Shown here one piece after another: positions 1 to 8,370 of a stretch of DNA of 64,000 nt; position 1 is the stretch's first letter; every line of letters starts with the position of its first letter. The stretch comes from DASQPR01 sp963797675 (lineage in GTDB: Bacteria > Actinomycetota > Actinomycetes > Mycobacteriales > Micromonosporaceae): contig CAWCQQ010000002.1 of the NCBI GenBank assembly GCA_963797675.1, positions 1,054,001 through 1,118,000 on the forward strand. The letters run 5' to 3'. The notes beneath the pieces were generated by a model. The model was not told where the DNA came from, did not search any database, and saw only the letters and a program-made list of their open reading frames with translations. A program made the position numbers and the translations under genes.

Positions 1-140
1 TCCCGCCCGGCAGCACGATCGTCTGTACGGTGACCGGCCACGGCCTCAAGGACCCGGAGTGGGCGATCTCGACGGCGCCCGCCCCGATCACGATCCCGGC
101 CGACGTCGTCATCGCCGCGAGGGCACTCGACCTCGCCTGA
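1..140 (+). CDS. thrC: Threonine synthase, C-terminal end (partial)
   Basis: The window opens inside a reading frame whose first full codon is at base 3 and which ends at TGA 138-140. The 45 visible residues include TVTGHGLKDPEWAI, the conserved C-terminal segment of PLP-dependent threonine synthase, which converts O-phosphohomoserine to threonine. The thrB gene 1.4 kb downstream on the same strand supports the call, although an MFS transporter lies between the two. The catalytic region and start are outside the window. Confidence 0.85.
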   Translation, partial: PPGSTIVCTVTGHGLKDPEWAISTAPAPITIPADVVIAARALDLA

Positions 141-195
141 CGCCGCGGTATTGCCCGGCCGTCGCGTGGGTCTGGTCGCCATGGTCGGCGCCTTC

Positions 196-225
196 TTGGG
201 AGGTCAGGCCGGTCACCGGTAAGGT
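196..225 (+). promoter_or_regulatory. Promoter of the MFS gene, leaderless type
   Basis: TTGGGA (196-201) and TAAGGT (220-225) are separated by 18 bp, and the GTG start lies 8 bases after the -10 box. Transcription would begin at or next to the start codon. There is no Shine-Dalgarno sequence at the right distance. Confidence 0.45.
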
Positions 226-233
226 GCCAGACC

Positions 234-1502
234 GTGGGCACTCCTTTCGCTATCGTCGTCCGGAATCGTGACTTCCGGCGGCTGTTCCTGGCGCAGCTGG
301 TCGTGTTCGGCGGTGACTGGTTCGTCATGGTGCCGCTGCTCGTGCTGCTTCCCCGGCTGACCGGCAACGGACTGCTGGCCGGCATCACGTTCGCGGTCGA
401 CACCGGCATCCAGGCACTGCTCCTGCCGTACGCCGGGGTGTTCTCGGATCGGTTCGACCGGCGCCGAGTGATGATCACCGCGAACGTGGCCGCGATGCTG
501 TCGGTGGCGCCCCTGCTCTTCATCCACAGCGCCGGTACCGCGTGGCTCGGTCCGGTCTCGGTCGGCTGCATGGCGGTGGCGAAGGCGTTCTACTCGCCGG
601 CCGCCTCGGCCGCGCTCCCGAACGTCGTCGACCCGGAGGATCTCTCCGCCGCAAACGCCGTCTCCGGCAGCGCCTGGGGCACCATGACGGTGGTCGGAGC
701 GTCGGTCGGTGGCGTGTTGAGCGCGGCTTTCAACGCGTACACCTGCTTCGTGATCACCGCCGCGCTGCTCGCGACCGCCGCGATGATCACGCTCGGCGTG
801 CATCGGCCGCTGCAGGCTGACCGTGACGGGCTCGCGGTGCAGTCGCACGTGTTCACGGCGATGCGCGAGGCGGGCCGGTTCATCATCGACCGGCCGCGGG
901 TGTTGTCGCTGGTGACGGTCAAATCCGCGGTCGGGTATGGGCAACGGCGTGCTCGCGCTGTTCCCGATCCTGGCGGCGCACTCGTTCGGCACCGGCTCGA
1001 TCGGCACCGGGCTGCTGTTCGCGGCCCGAGGGGCCGGGGCGCTGGTCGGCCCGTTCCTGCTGCGGCGCGTGCTCAAGCACCCGCCGCTGGCTGATGTCCG
1101 GGCTCGCGCTGTCGATGGCGACCTACGGCGTGTCGTATATCTGCGTCTCGATCGTGCCGTGGTTCTCGCTCGCGCTGGTGTTCGTGTTCCTCGCGCACAT
1201 CGCCGGCGGCGGCAACTGGATGATGTCGTCCTACGCGCTGCAGACCGAGATTCCGGACGAACTCCGAGGCCGGGTGCTGTCGGTGGACATGATGATCGCG
1301 TCGATCGCGGTGGCGATCAGCTCGGTGGCCGCCAGCATCCTGGAATCCCACATGTCGACACGCCTGCTGGTGGCATGTTGCGGTTCGATCACACTCTTGT
1401 ACGCCGATCGTCTGGCGCCTGGTCACGCTGCGGCTGAACGCGCCGGCGCCGGCCGTGATCGTCGACAAAACGCCAGCGTACGTGGCTGCGGTGGACAACT
1501 GA
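234..1502 (+). CDS. MFS transporter, reading frame broken three times
   Basis: A twelve-helix-type major facilitator permease of about 420 residues; the substrate is unknown. The N-terminus (FRRLFLAQLVVFGGDWFVM) and the loop FSDRFDRRRVM, the MFS motif A between helices 2 and 3, are clear. The frame changes near 930 (GGG-T-ATG), 1090 (CTG-G-CTG) and 1403 (GCC-G-ATC). Removing one base at each place restores continuous hydrophobic sequence, including ALFPILAAHSFGTGSIGTG and PDELRGRVLSVDMMIASIAV, and an end at TGA 1500-1502. Start is GTG 234, just after a -10 box. The gene sits between thrC and thrB, which are normally adjacent. The breaks may be sequence errors or a decayed gene. Confidence 0.7.
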
Positions 1503-1539
1503 GACCAGCATCGGAACGCTCTCGCAGCTCGGGCATACC

Positions 1540-2492
1540 ATGTCGACCATGAACTTCGTGGACGCGCCGGTGCTCGTACGCGCCCCGGCGACCAGTGCCA
1601 ATCTCGGGCCTGGATTCGATTCGCTCGGTCTGGCGCTCGGGCTGTACGACGACGTCCGCGCCCGGATCACGTCCGGCGGCGTGCACGTGACGGTGACCGG
1701 CGAGGGCGCCGGGGAGTTGGCGACCGATGCCACGCACCTCGTCGCGGCTAGCGCGCTGACGGCGTTCGACCAGCTCGGCGTACGTCCGGCCGGGCTTGTC
1801 GATCGAGTGCCACAATCGGATTCCGCAGGCGCGCGGGCTCGGATCGTCGTCGGCCGCGATCGTGGCGGGAATACTTCTGGCCCGGGCCCTCGTTCCAGAT
1901 GGTGGGACGCGAATGGACGTCGCGGCGGCGCTGCGGCTCGCCAGCGAGATCGAAGGCCACGCGGACAACGTGGCGCCGTGTCTTCTCGGCGGGTTCACGA
2001 TCGCGTGGAGCGGCAACGCCGGCGCGGAAGCGGTGTCGTTGATGCCGGCGGTAGGCGTACAACCCATGATCTTTGTGCCGGAGGAGCGCGGGCTGACCGC
2101 GCACGCGCGGGCTGCGCTTCCGGCGGCCGTTCCGCACCGTGATGCCGCCGCGAACGCCGCGCGGGCAGCGCTCCTCGTCCACGCTCTGACCAGCGATCCC
2201 AGCCACGCTGTTCGCGGCTACCGAGGACTGGCTGCATCAGGGTTACCGAGCGCCGGGTATGCCGGCGACGGCGGCACTCGTCCGGACGCTCCGATCGGCC
2301 GGGATCGCAGCTGTGGTCAGCGGCGCGGGGCCGAGCGTCCTCGCTTTACTGGACGCGGAGGCGCCCGTCAAGATCCCCGACACGCCCGGGTGGCGCACAC
2401 TGTCACCAGGCTGTGACATGACCGGAGCATCCAGTGAGGTAGACTCATCCGTAGCCGGCTTGAACCCCATTGCCGCAGGCTGGCAATTGTGA
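1540..2492 (+). CDS. thrB: Homoserine kinase, two apparent frame breaks
   Basis: Phosphorylates L-homoserine in threonine synthesis; a cytoplasmic GHMP-family kinase. The N-terminal motif RAPATSANLGPGFDSLG and the ATP-binding motif IPQARGLGSSSAA are both visible, as is the C-terminal GHMP motif AAVVSGAGPSVLAL. These three parts lie in three different frames. One extra T near 1795 (GGGCTTGTCG where GGGCTGTCG is expected) and a second shift near 2200 separate them; the bridge reads LFAATEDWLHQGYRAPGMP. Corrected length is about 316 residues, normal for the family. ATG 1540 is used, with a second ATG at 1549 possible. Because threonine synthesis genes are rarely lost, sequence error is more likely than decay. 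Confidence 0.85.
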
Positions 2493-2769
2493 TTACGCTC
2501 TAGACGGTTCTGGGCTCCTAGCGATACGTTTCGCGCCGAGGGGCTACGATCCAAGGCGCGATTCTTCGGTGACGAACCCCGTATTTTCCCGTGACTCCCT
2601 GTGCTCGACGCATGTCGAGCAGTCCGGCAGCCTACGGAAGTAGCGACGGTTATACCCGCCGCGCTGAGCTACACCAAAACTCCCGCTCCATCACGTGGTC
2701 GCGGGTGCACCGAGACATCCCACATGATCTTCCGGGAGTCTTGAGCCTTTATCGAGGGAGAGAAATCCA
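2493..2769 (+). other. rho 5' leader region, no gene
   Basis: A 277-base stretch between thrB and rho. It ends in a purine-rich ribosome binding site (GAGGGAGAG, about 2755-2763) just before the TTG start of rho. I see no tRNA, conserved riboswitch or convincing small gene in it. Many bacteria autoregulate rho through a long leader, so this may be an attenuation region, but no specific structure proves that here. Confidence 0.4.
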
Positions 2770-4758
2770 TTGAGCGACACCACCGACGTGACGTCGGACG
2801 TCTCTAACACAGACGCCTCGGCGCCGGAGGAGAACGCGGGCGCGTCCCGCCGTCGTCGTGCTGCCGGTAGCGGCCTGACAGCCATGTTGCTGCCGGAGCT
2901 GCAGAGCATGGCCTCGTCGCTGGGAATTTCCGGGACGGCGCGCCTGCGTAAGGGCGAGCTGATCGCGGCCATCCAAGAACAACAGAGCGGCGATGGCCGA
3001 GTGCCGGGACCGCGCAACATATCCGCCGACGCGCCCGACCGACGTACGGTCGCTCGCGCCGACGCACCCCGTGCCGAAGTACGCGCCGAAGTGCGAGACG
3101 ACTCCGATCGCGCACCCATCGACGCCGACCGGCCACCGGCCCGTGCCGAGCGCGACAGCGCCGAGCGCACCGAGCGAGCGGAGCGGTCCGACCGCGCCGA
3201 GCGCAACGTCGGCGACCAGCGCAACGCTGGCGAGCAGCGCGGTGAGCGGGAGCAGCGCGGTGATCGTGAGCCGAGCAACCGCCGCGAGCGTACGGACCGG
3301 GACAACCGCGGCAATGACCGCAACGACCGCTCCGACCGTTCGGACAACACGCGCGGCGACAGCCAGCGCAACGATTCGCGCGGCAGTGATCAGCGTGGCA
3401 ACGATCAGCGTGGCAACGATCAGCGCGGTGACCAGCGCGGCGGGAACAACGACCAGCGCGGCAACAACCCGAACAACAACAACGACGATGACGACGAGGG
3501 TGGTCGCCGGGGCCGGCGCAGCCGTTTCCGCGATCGCAACCGTCGCGGCGGCACGCGCGAGCGTGGCGACGAGGGTCAGAGCCAAGGTCAGCGGAGCAAC
3601 GAGCCGCAGGTCAACGACGACGACGTCCTCGTACCGGTGGCCGGCATCGTCGATGTGCTGGACAACTACGCGTTCGTCCGTACGTCCGGCTACCTGGCCG
3701 GCTCGAACGACGTCTACGTGTCGATGGCGCAGATCAAGCGGTACGGCCTCCGTCGCGGCGACGCGGTCACCGGTGCGGTTCGCGCGGCTCGTGACAACGC
3801 GGACGGCAGCCGCCGGGACAAGTACAACCCGCTGGTCCGGCTGGACACGATCAACGGCATGGACATGGAGGAGTCGCGGCGTCGCCCCGAGTTCTACAAG
3901 CTCACGCCGCTCTACCCGCAGGAGCGCCTGCGTCTCGAGACCGAGCCGCACATCCTGACCACGCGCGTCATCGACCTGGTGATGCCGATCGGTAAGGGTC
4001 AGCGTGCGCTGATCGTCTCGCCGCCGAAGGCCGGTAAGACGATGGTCCTGCAGTCGATCGCGAACGCGATTGCGCAGAACAACCCCGAGTGCCACCTGAT
4101 GGTCGTCCTGGTCGACGAGCGTCCGGAAGAGGTCACCGACATGCAGCGCTCGGTGAAGGGTGAGGTCATCGCCTCCACCTTCGACCGGCCGCCGTCGGAC
4201 CACACCACGGTCGCGGAGCTGTCGATCGAGCGCGCGAAGCGCCTGGTCGAGCTGGGTCACGACGTCGTCGTGCTGCTCGACTCGATCACGCGGCTGGGTC
4301 GTGCGTACAACAACTCGTCGCCCGCCTCCGGCCGCATCCTGTCCGGTGGTATCGACTCGACCGCGCTCTACCCGCCGAAGCGCTTCCTCGGCGCGGCCCG
4401 CAACATCGAGCACGGCGGCTCGCTCACGATCATCGCCACCGCGCTGGTGGAGACCGGCTCGACCGGTGACACGGTGATCTTCGAGGAGTTCAAGGGTACG
4501 GGCAACGCCGAACTCAAGCTGGACCGCAAGATCGCGGACAAGCGCGTGTTCCCGGCGATCGACATCGATCCGTCGAGTACGCGTAAGGAAGAGATCCTGC
4601 TGGCGCCGGATGAGATGGCGATCGTGCTGAAGCTCCGCAAGGTGCTGCACGCGCTCGACTCGCAGCAGGCGCTGGATCTCCTGCTCGACCGGCTCAAGAA
4701 GACCCGGACGAACATCGAGTTCCTGATGCAGATCGCTCAGTCCACACCGGGCGAGTAG
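2770..4758 (+). CDS. rho: Transcription termination factor Rho with long disordered insert
   Basis: A hexameric RNA-dependent ATPase that terminates transcription. At 662 residues it is far longer than E. coli Rho (419). Residues about 38-73 form the N-terminal Rho helix bundle (LLPELQSMASSLGISG). Residues about 74-283 are a low-complexity insert rich in Asp, Arg, Asn, Gln and Gly with repeated NDQRG units. Residues about 285-345 are the cold-shock-like RNA-binding domain (GIVDVLDNYAFVRTSGYL). The ATPase core follows: P-loop PPKAGKTMVLQ near 418, Walker B VVVLLDSITRLGRAYN, and the R-loop region DRKIADKRVFPAIDI. The start is TTG 2770, chosen because a strong ribosome binding site lies just upstream. 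Actinobacterial Rho proteins commonly carry such inserts. The reading frame is intact. Confidence 0.98.
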   Translation: MSDTTDVTSDVSNTDASAPEENAGASRRRRAAGSGLTAMLLPELQSMASSLGISGTARLRKGELIAAIQEQQSGDGRVPGPRNISADAPDRRTVARADAPRAEVRAEVRDDSDRAPIDADRPPARAERDSAERTERAERSDRAERNVGDQRNAGEQRGEREQRGDREPSNRRERTDRDNRGNDRNDRSDRSDNTRGDSQRNDSRGSDQRGNDQRGNDQRGDQRGGNNDQRGNNPNNNNDDDDEGGRRGRRSRFRDRNRRGGTRERGDEGQSQGQRSNEPQVNDDDVLVPVAGIVDVLDNYAFVRTSGYLAGSNDVYVSMAQIKRYGLRRGDAVTGAVRAARDNADGSRRDKYNPLVRLDTINGMDMEESRRRPEFYKLTPLYPQERLRLETEPHILTTRVIDLVMPIGKGQRALIVSPPKAGKTMVLQSIANAIAQNNPECHLMVVLVDERPEEVTDMQRSVKGEVIASTFDRPPSDHTTVAELSIERAKRLVELGHDVVVLLDSITRLGRAYNNSSPASGRILSGGIDSTALYPPKRFLGAARNIEHGGSLTIIATALVETGSTGDTVIFEEFKGTGNAELKLDRKIADKRVFPAIDIDPSSTRKEEILLAPDEMAIVLKLRKVLHALDSQQALDLLLDRLKKTRTNIEFLMQIAQSTPGE

Positions 4759-4767
4759 TCACGACCG

Positions 4768-4813
4768 AACAGCGAAGGCCGGCCCCGCGTACGTGAGGCC
4801 GGCCTTCGCTGTT
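4768..4813. terminator. Strong bidirectional hairpin terminator
   Basis: A perfect 17-bp inverted repeat, 4768-4784 against 4797-4813, with a 12-base loop, lies between the convergent rho and Uma2 genes. There is no clear T-run on either side, so it may act as a folded end or a weak intrinsic terminator for both directions. Confidence 0.75.
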
Positions 4814-4849
4814 GCAATACCGGCCCGATCTGTCCGGCCGGAAAGTCGA

Positions 4850-5422
4850 CTACGGTACGAGATCCGCGACCGGGATCTTCGCCCATGGAAGTCCGGGTGC
4901 GGCAATGACGTCCCCGTCGCCGAACAGCCCGGTTTCCAAGTAAATCCCGGTCTCACCGAGTTGGTAGGTGTGGACGGTCAGCTCGGGCCGAGGCTCGACG
5001 CGCCAGTAGTGCGCGACGCCGGCGTCGGCATACTCGGCGGGCTTGTGCTTGCGGTCCGTCGTTTCGGTGCCGGGACTGACGACTTCGATCGCCAGCCGAG
5101 TCTGCTCAGGGCGATAGCTGAAGCCATCCGGGTCGTAGGCGTCGCTGTCGATGACCATGAGATCCGGGTTACGCCGGTGTGTATCGGCGAGACGAAGCTC
5201 CTGCTCTCTGACGACGCGGAGATCGTCTGGGCAGCAGCCTTCGAGCGCACGCTTAAGCCGCTCGACGACTTCCTGCTGGCGTCCGGTTGCGGGGGTCATC
5301 GAGTACAGAACTCCGTCCACGAGCTCGATTCGGCTGTTGGGCGCAAGCGCGTCGTATTCGGCGGCGGTCAGCACGACCGGGCCGTATTCCAGCGCGGTCG
5401 GCCTGGGCGTCACGATCGTCAT
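4850..5422 (-). CDS. Uma2/DUF820-family putative restriction-like endonuclease
   Basis: A 190-residue protein with the PD-(D/E)XK-type fold of the Uma2 family. The N-terminal part contains AAEYDALAPNSRIELVDGVLY, and the putative catalytic region includes RNPDLMVIDSDAYD followed by LAIEVVSPGTETTDRKHKP, where Asp, Glu and Lys would bind metal. The start ATG 5422 has GGAGG nine bases upstream. It is the last gene of the minus-strand group headed by the RNA ligase, 36 bp after the Ddn-like gene. Uma2 proteins are abundant in actinobacteria and cyanobacteria and their substrate is generally unknown, so a role in RNA or DNA processing here is only inference from context. Confidence 0.85.
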   Translation of the reverse strand: MTIVTPRPTALEYGPVVLTAAEYDALAPNSRIELVDGVLYSMTPATGRQQEVVERLKRALEGCCPDDLRVVREQELRLADTHRRNPDLMVIDSDAYDPDGFSYRPEQTRLAIEVVSPGTETTDRKHKPAEYADAGVAHYWRVEPRPELTVHTYQLGETGIYLETGLFGDGDVIAAPGLPWAKIPVADLVP

Positions 5423-5458
5423 GAGATCACCCTCCGATCAGATTCGCGTCCAGTTTAC

Positions 5459-5869
5459 TCAGGATCCGTCCAGGTCGATACGGATCGTCATGGGCGTCGT
5501 TGCCATCGCCCGTCCGATTGCCGCGTCCCACCGGTAGGGCAGCGTCCGCGAGCGCGCGGTCGTGTCGTCGTCGGGCAGCAGCGTCGCGGTGCCACTGAGC
5601 CAGCGGTCGCGTATTTTCACGCGTACCCGTGCGTTGTGCTGGATGTTTCGGACGTAGTCGGACTGCGCGCCGTGCGCGGCGACCAGCCAGAACGTCTCCC
5701 CGCGCAAGCCGTTGCCGACCGGTGTCTGGCGCGGCTCGCCGGAGCGGCGGCCGGTCGTCTCCAGCAGCGCGAACCACGGAGGCGACCAGCCGCGGCGCAG
5801 CATCGCGCGCGTGATCCGGTTGTTGGCGCGTTCGAGCGCGACGATCACGCGATACTTGCGAGTCCGCAT
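5459..5869 (-). CDS. Deazaflavin (F420)-dependent nitroreductase/quinone reductase family protein
   Basis: About 136 residues of the Ddn-like split beta-barrel family, which uses reduced F420 to reduce quinones or nitro compounds. Typical features are LLETTGRRSGEPRQTPVGNG near the N-terminus, then FWLVAAHGAQSDYVRNIQHN and VRVKIRDRWLSG, the pattern that binds the deazaflavin phosphate and ring. I place the start at ATG 5869, which overlaps the Pnkp stop in a TGATG arrangement; the frame extends 17 codons further upstream, but that part lies inside the preceding gene. Translational coupling implies co-expression with the RNA-repair genes. Whether it takes part in repair, for example under redox stress, cannot be told from sequence. 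Confidence 0.82.
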   Translation of the reverse strand: MRTRKYRVIVALERANNRITRAMLRRGWSPPWFALLETTGRRSGEPRQTPVGNGLRGETFWLVAAHGAQSDYVRNIQHNARVRVKIRDRWLSGTATLLPDDDTTARSRTLPYRWDAAIGRAMATTPMTIRIDLDGS

Positions 5870-6795
5870 CAGAAGTTCCCGTCCGCAACCTGGAACACGG
5901 TCAGCCCGAGCGAACGCCACATCCGCACGACCTGGGCCCGATCGTCGAACACGCCGGTGACCGACCAGCGGTGCCGGATCTCGCGCTCGAAGATCTCCGC
6001 CTTCACGATCGAATCCTTGCGGGTGTCGCCGGTCTTGCGCATGAACAGCGCCTCGTAGGGCACGTCGACATGCGTGGCCAGCCAGCGTTCGGTGACGTCG
6101 TAGCAGTCGTCGGTGCGGCCGGAGCAGAACACGATGTGGTGCCCGAACGCGTGCATGGCCCGGACCGCCGTGATGACCGCGGGATTCGGACGATCCTCGC
6201 CGACCCGGGTCATGTCGTACGGGTTGCGGTTGCCCATCAACGCGACCGTTCCGTCGATGTCGACGAGCACCGCCTCGGGCAGGCCGGCACCCGCGCGATA
6301 GACCCGCGGCGCAAGGTCCGATGTGGACGCCGGCGTCGACGGCGGCAGGGGTAGCGGCAGCGGGATCGGCTTGCCGGCCAGGTACCGCCGGTACATGCCC
6401 TCGATCACCTCGGCGCCGACCCGTTCGCCGTCCGGTCGCAGCGCGTCACGCTCCAGGCAAACCTCCAGGGGTACGTCGGTGAAGTCCTTCACGACGAACT
6501 CGGCCGATGCGGCGAGCGCAACATCGGCGAACCCGCGGACGACGCGTGCCTTGAGGTTCGTGTCGTCGCAGATCACGTCGACGCCGGAGCGGAGCAGTTC
6601 GGCAACGGCCGCGTGCTGAGCGATCGTGACCTGGTGCTCGGCCCAGTTCGCACCGGTGCGGCCGCCGTGCAGTAGCCGTCGGAGATCGTCCCGGTTGACC
6701 CGAGCAGCCCGGAGCATGTCGGTCTCCAGGCGCTCCTTGGCCCAGGTGGTCTTGCCGGACCCGGGCAGGCCGCGCGTGATCGTCAGCGTAGGCAT
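5869..6795 (-). CDS. pnkp: T4 Pnkp-like polynucleotide 5'-kinase / 3'-phosphatase
   Basis: A bifunctional RNA end-healing enzyme of about 308 residues. The N-terminal kinase has the P-loop GLPGSGKT (residues 9-16) and VNRDDLRR, matching the T4 Pnkp active-site Asp/Arg region. The C-terminal HAD phosphatase has DIDGT (179-183) followed by VALMGNRNPYDM, then FCSGRTDD and VFDDRAQVVRMW, all in T4 order. Such enzymes add 5' phosphate and remove 2',3'-cyclic or 3' phosphate from broken RNA. The start ATG 6795 has GAGAGG nine bases upstream; other in-frame starts at 6804 and 6828 fit less well. It follows the RNA ligase directly and overlaps the next gene, so the three are probably one operon. Confidence 0.92.
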   Translation of the reverse strand: MPTLTITRGLPGSGKTTWAKERLETDMLRAARVNRDDLRRLLHGGRTGANWAEHQVTIAQHAAVAELLRSGVDVICDDTNLKARVVRGFADVALAASAEFVVKDFTDVPLEVCLERDALRPDGERVGAEVIEGMYRRYLAGKPIPLPLPLPPSTPASTSDLAPRVYRAGAGLPEAVLVDIDGTVALMGNRNPYDMTRVGEDRPNPAVITAVRAMHAFGHHIVFCSGRTDDCYDVTERWLATHVDVPYEALFMRKTGDTRKDSIVKAEIFEREIRHRWSVTGVFDDRAQVVRMWRSLGLTVFQVADGNF

Positions 6796-6822
6796 CGCCG
6801 TCATCCTCTCATTCTCGCAACC

Positions 6823-6853
6823 GATCACTCTTCGATACTGATCACTCTTCGAT
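6823..6853. repeat. 14-bp direct repeat at the ligase stop codon
   Basis: GATCACTCTTCGAT occurs at 6823-6836 and again at 6840-6853 with a 17-bp period. On the minus strand each copy reads ATCGAAGAGTGATC; the first copy holds the RNA ligase stop codon and the second supplies the spacer before the Pnkp ribosome binding site. It looks like a recent short tandem duplication. Confidence 0.7.
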
Positions 6854-7915
6854 CATCCGACCGGACGGGGTCCAATCGACTCCCGGGCGGACGTCGCGCC
6901 ACAGGTACGGGCGGGTGTCGCGGCTGTCCAGGCGCTGGAACAGGTACGCACGATCGGGGCGTGAGGCTACCGCCAACGCGAACTCCTTCCGGCCCCACGA
7001 CGGTCCGAGGCCGGCGACGACCGTCGCATACGCCGTCTCGATCGCCGCTGCCCGCATCTCCACGTCCGCGACCAGCGTCGATTCGACGTCACGTACCCAG
7101 GCATGGAACTCGTCCGGCAACTCCGCGGCGTAGTCGGCCAGGTCGCCGCCGGTCGCGAGAACCTCCCAGACCGCTCGGGCGTTCAGGCCGGTGACGATCC
7201 GGTGGAGTCGCACGTACTCCTCGTACTTGATCTTCACCCGCACGTCCGTGGACGGGAACCAGACGACGAAGCCCTCCCGGTTCGGCCGTGGCGGGGCGGC
7301 CAGCGCATCCGCCAGCGTCCCGTGGTGGAACCGCTCGACCACAGGGCCGGGCCAGGTCGGGACGGCATCCGGCCCGTACGTGCGACCGGTCGAGATGTCC
7401 ACGGCGCCGAGCAGCATGAGGTCGTCGAACGCGCCGTAGTCGATCACGATCCGGTTGGACGGGTAGATGATCTCCACGAGCACGGTCAAGCCGTCCGGGG
7501 GCCGAAACGACGCGTACCGGGAACGCAGCACCGCCGTGGCGTGTTCGGCCTGATCGGACGCGAACGAGCCGCGGGTCGCGACGGCCAGGCCGTCCGGCGT
7601 CGCATAGACGATTCCGAGCGAACCATCCGCTTTGTCGGTTACGTTGACCGGCTCGGTCGCATCGAGCGCGGGCGCGCCCGGCTGGCCGTAGTTGAAGAAC
7701 TTCGACATCGGCCGCGCGACGATCGTGCCGTCGATGTGCGCGATCAAGCCACGGCAGGCCAGCGTGACCGCATCCCAGACGCCGTCGAACTGTGCCTTCT
7801 CGGTGTAGTTGAAGATCTGCAGCGGCAGCGCGGGGTGAGTTTGGACACGCACGTAGCCGCCGTCGACCGCGGCCGTGAGCGCGTCGGAGTCGAAGATATC
7901 GGTGAGCGTGGCCAC
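6842..7915 (-). CDS. T4 Rnl1-like RNA ligase
   Basis: ATP-dependent RNA ligase of 357 residues, close to T4 Rnl1 (374). All nucleotidyltransferase motifs are present in order: motif I KADGS with the adenylated Lys at residue 95 (T4 Lys99), upstream RPMSKFFNYGQPG as in T4, motif III VLVEIIYPSNRIVIDYG, motif IV REGFVVWF and motif V VKIKYEEYVRLH. T4 Rnl1 seals tRNA cut in the anticodon loop after Pnkp has healed the ends, and the neighbouring gene here is a T4-type Pnkp, so the same division of labour is likely. The start is GTG 7915 with only a weak ribosome binding site; a 7-bp inverted repeat lies just upstream. The C-terminal specificity domain is too divergent to assign a tRNA target. Confidence 0.93.
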   Translation of the reverse strand: MATLTDIFDSDALTAAVDGGYVRVQTHPALPLQIFNYTEKAQFDGVWDAVTLACRGLIAHIDGTIVARPMSKFFNYGQPGAPALDATEPVNVTDKADGSLGIVYATPDGLAVATRGSFASDQAEHATAVLRSRYASFRPPDGLTVLVEIIYPSNRIVIDYGAFDDLMLLGAVDISTGRTYGPDAVPTWPGPVVERFHHGTLADALAAPPRPNREGFVVWFPSTDVRVKIKYEEYVRLHRIVTGLNARAVWEVLATGGDLADYAAELPDEFHAWVRDVESTLVADVEMRAAAIETAYATVVAGLGPSWGRKEFALAVASRPDRAYLFQRLDSRDTRPYLWRDVRPGVDWTPSGRMIEE

Positions 7916-7918
7916 AAT

Positions 7919-7944
7919 GAGCGTCTTTCATGTCGGGGACGCTC
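7919..7944 (-). promoter_or_regulatory. Inverted repeat at the RNA ligase start
   Basis: GAGCGTC (7919-7925) and GACGCTC (7938-7944) flank 12 bases and end three bases before the GTG start. It could be an operator or an mRNA hairpin that limits ligase translation. No known regulator motif is recognised. Confidence 0.4.
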
Positions 7945-8142
7945 AAGATAGCGATCGGACCGGCGTTTCGGCGAGCGGTTAACGCTGTGCGAGAATGCAG
8001 CGGGAATGTGGACGGCCACGTCCGTGTTCTGTGATGCGTGCCCATCAGAAGGCACACCGCCCAGGTTCCGGTTCACGTCAGGCACGACGCGGTGGTTTAC
8101 GCGAGACGATCCGGCGACCATTTTGAGAGGACCAATGCGGCT

Positions 8143-8362
8143 ATGAAGGCTGACATCCACCCGCAGTACGCCGAGACCACGGTCACGTGTTCCTGCGGCA
8201 ATACGTTCACCACGCGCAGCACCGCGAAGAACGGCGCGATCACACGCTGAGTCCTGCAACGAGTGCCACCCGTTCTACACGGGCAAGCAGCGCGTTCTCG
8301 ACACCGCCGGTCGTGTTGCGAAGTTCCAGCAGAAGTACGCCAAGGTCGCCAAGACCAAGTAG
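8143..8362 (+). CDS. rpmE: 50S ribosomal protein L31, one apparent frame break
   Basis: The first 34 residues (MKADIHPQYAETTVTCSCGN and following) and, in the next frame, SCNECHPFYTGKQRVLDTAG are the two halves of L31. One extra A near 8240 (GCGATCACACGCTGAG where GCGATCCACGCTGAG fits) causes a premature stop. The cysteine set CxC and CxxC marks the zinc-binding (C+) paralogue. Corrected length is 72 residues. Start ATG 8143. The gene precedes prfA and prmC, as in other actinobacteria. Confidence 0.88.
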
Positions 8363-8370
8363 CTTCCCGG

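Noticed and set aside
2640..2690. tRNA-like D-arm (TAGCTCAGC) on the minus strand upstream of rho
   Set aside because: No matching acceptor stem, closed D stem or T arm (GGTTCRA context with pairing) can be built around it.
2749..4650. Long open frame opposite rho
   Set aside because: Low-complexity translation rich in Val, Arg and Asp; it is the reverse-strand shadow of the rho gene.
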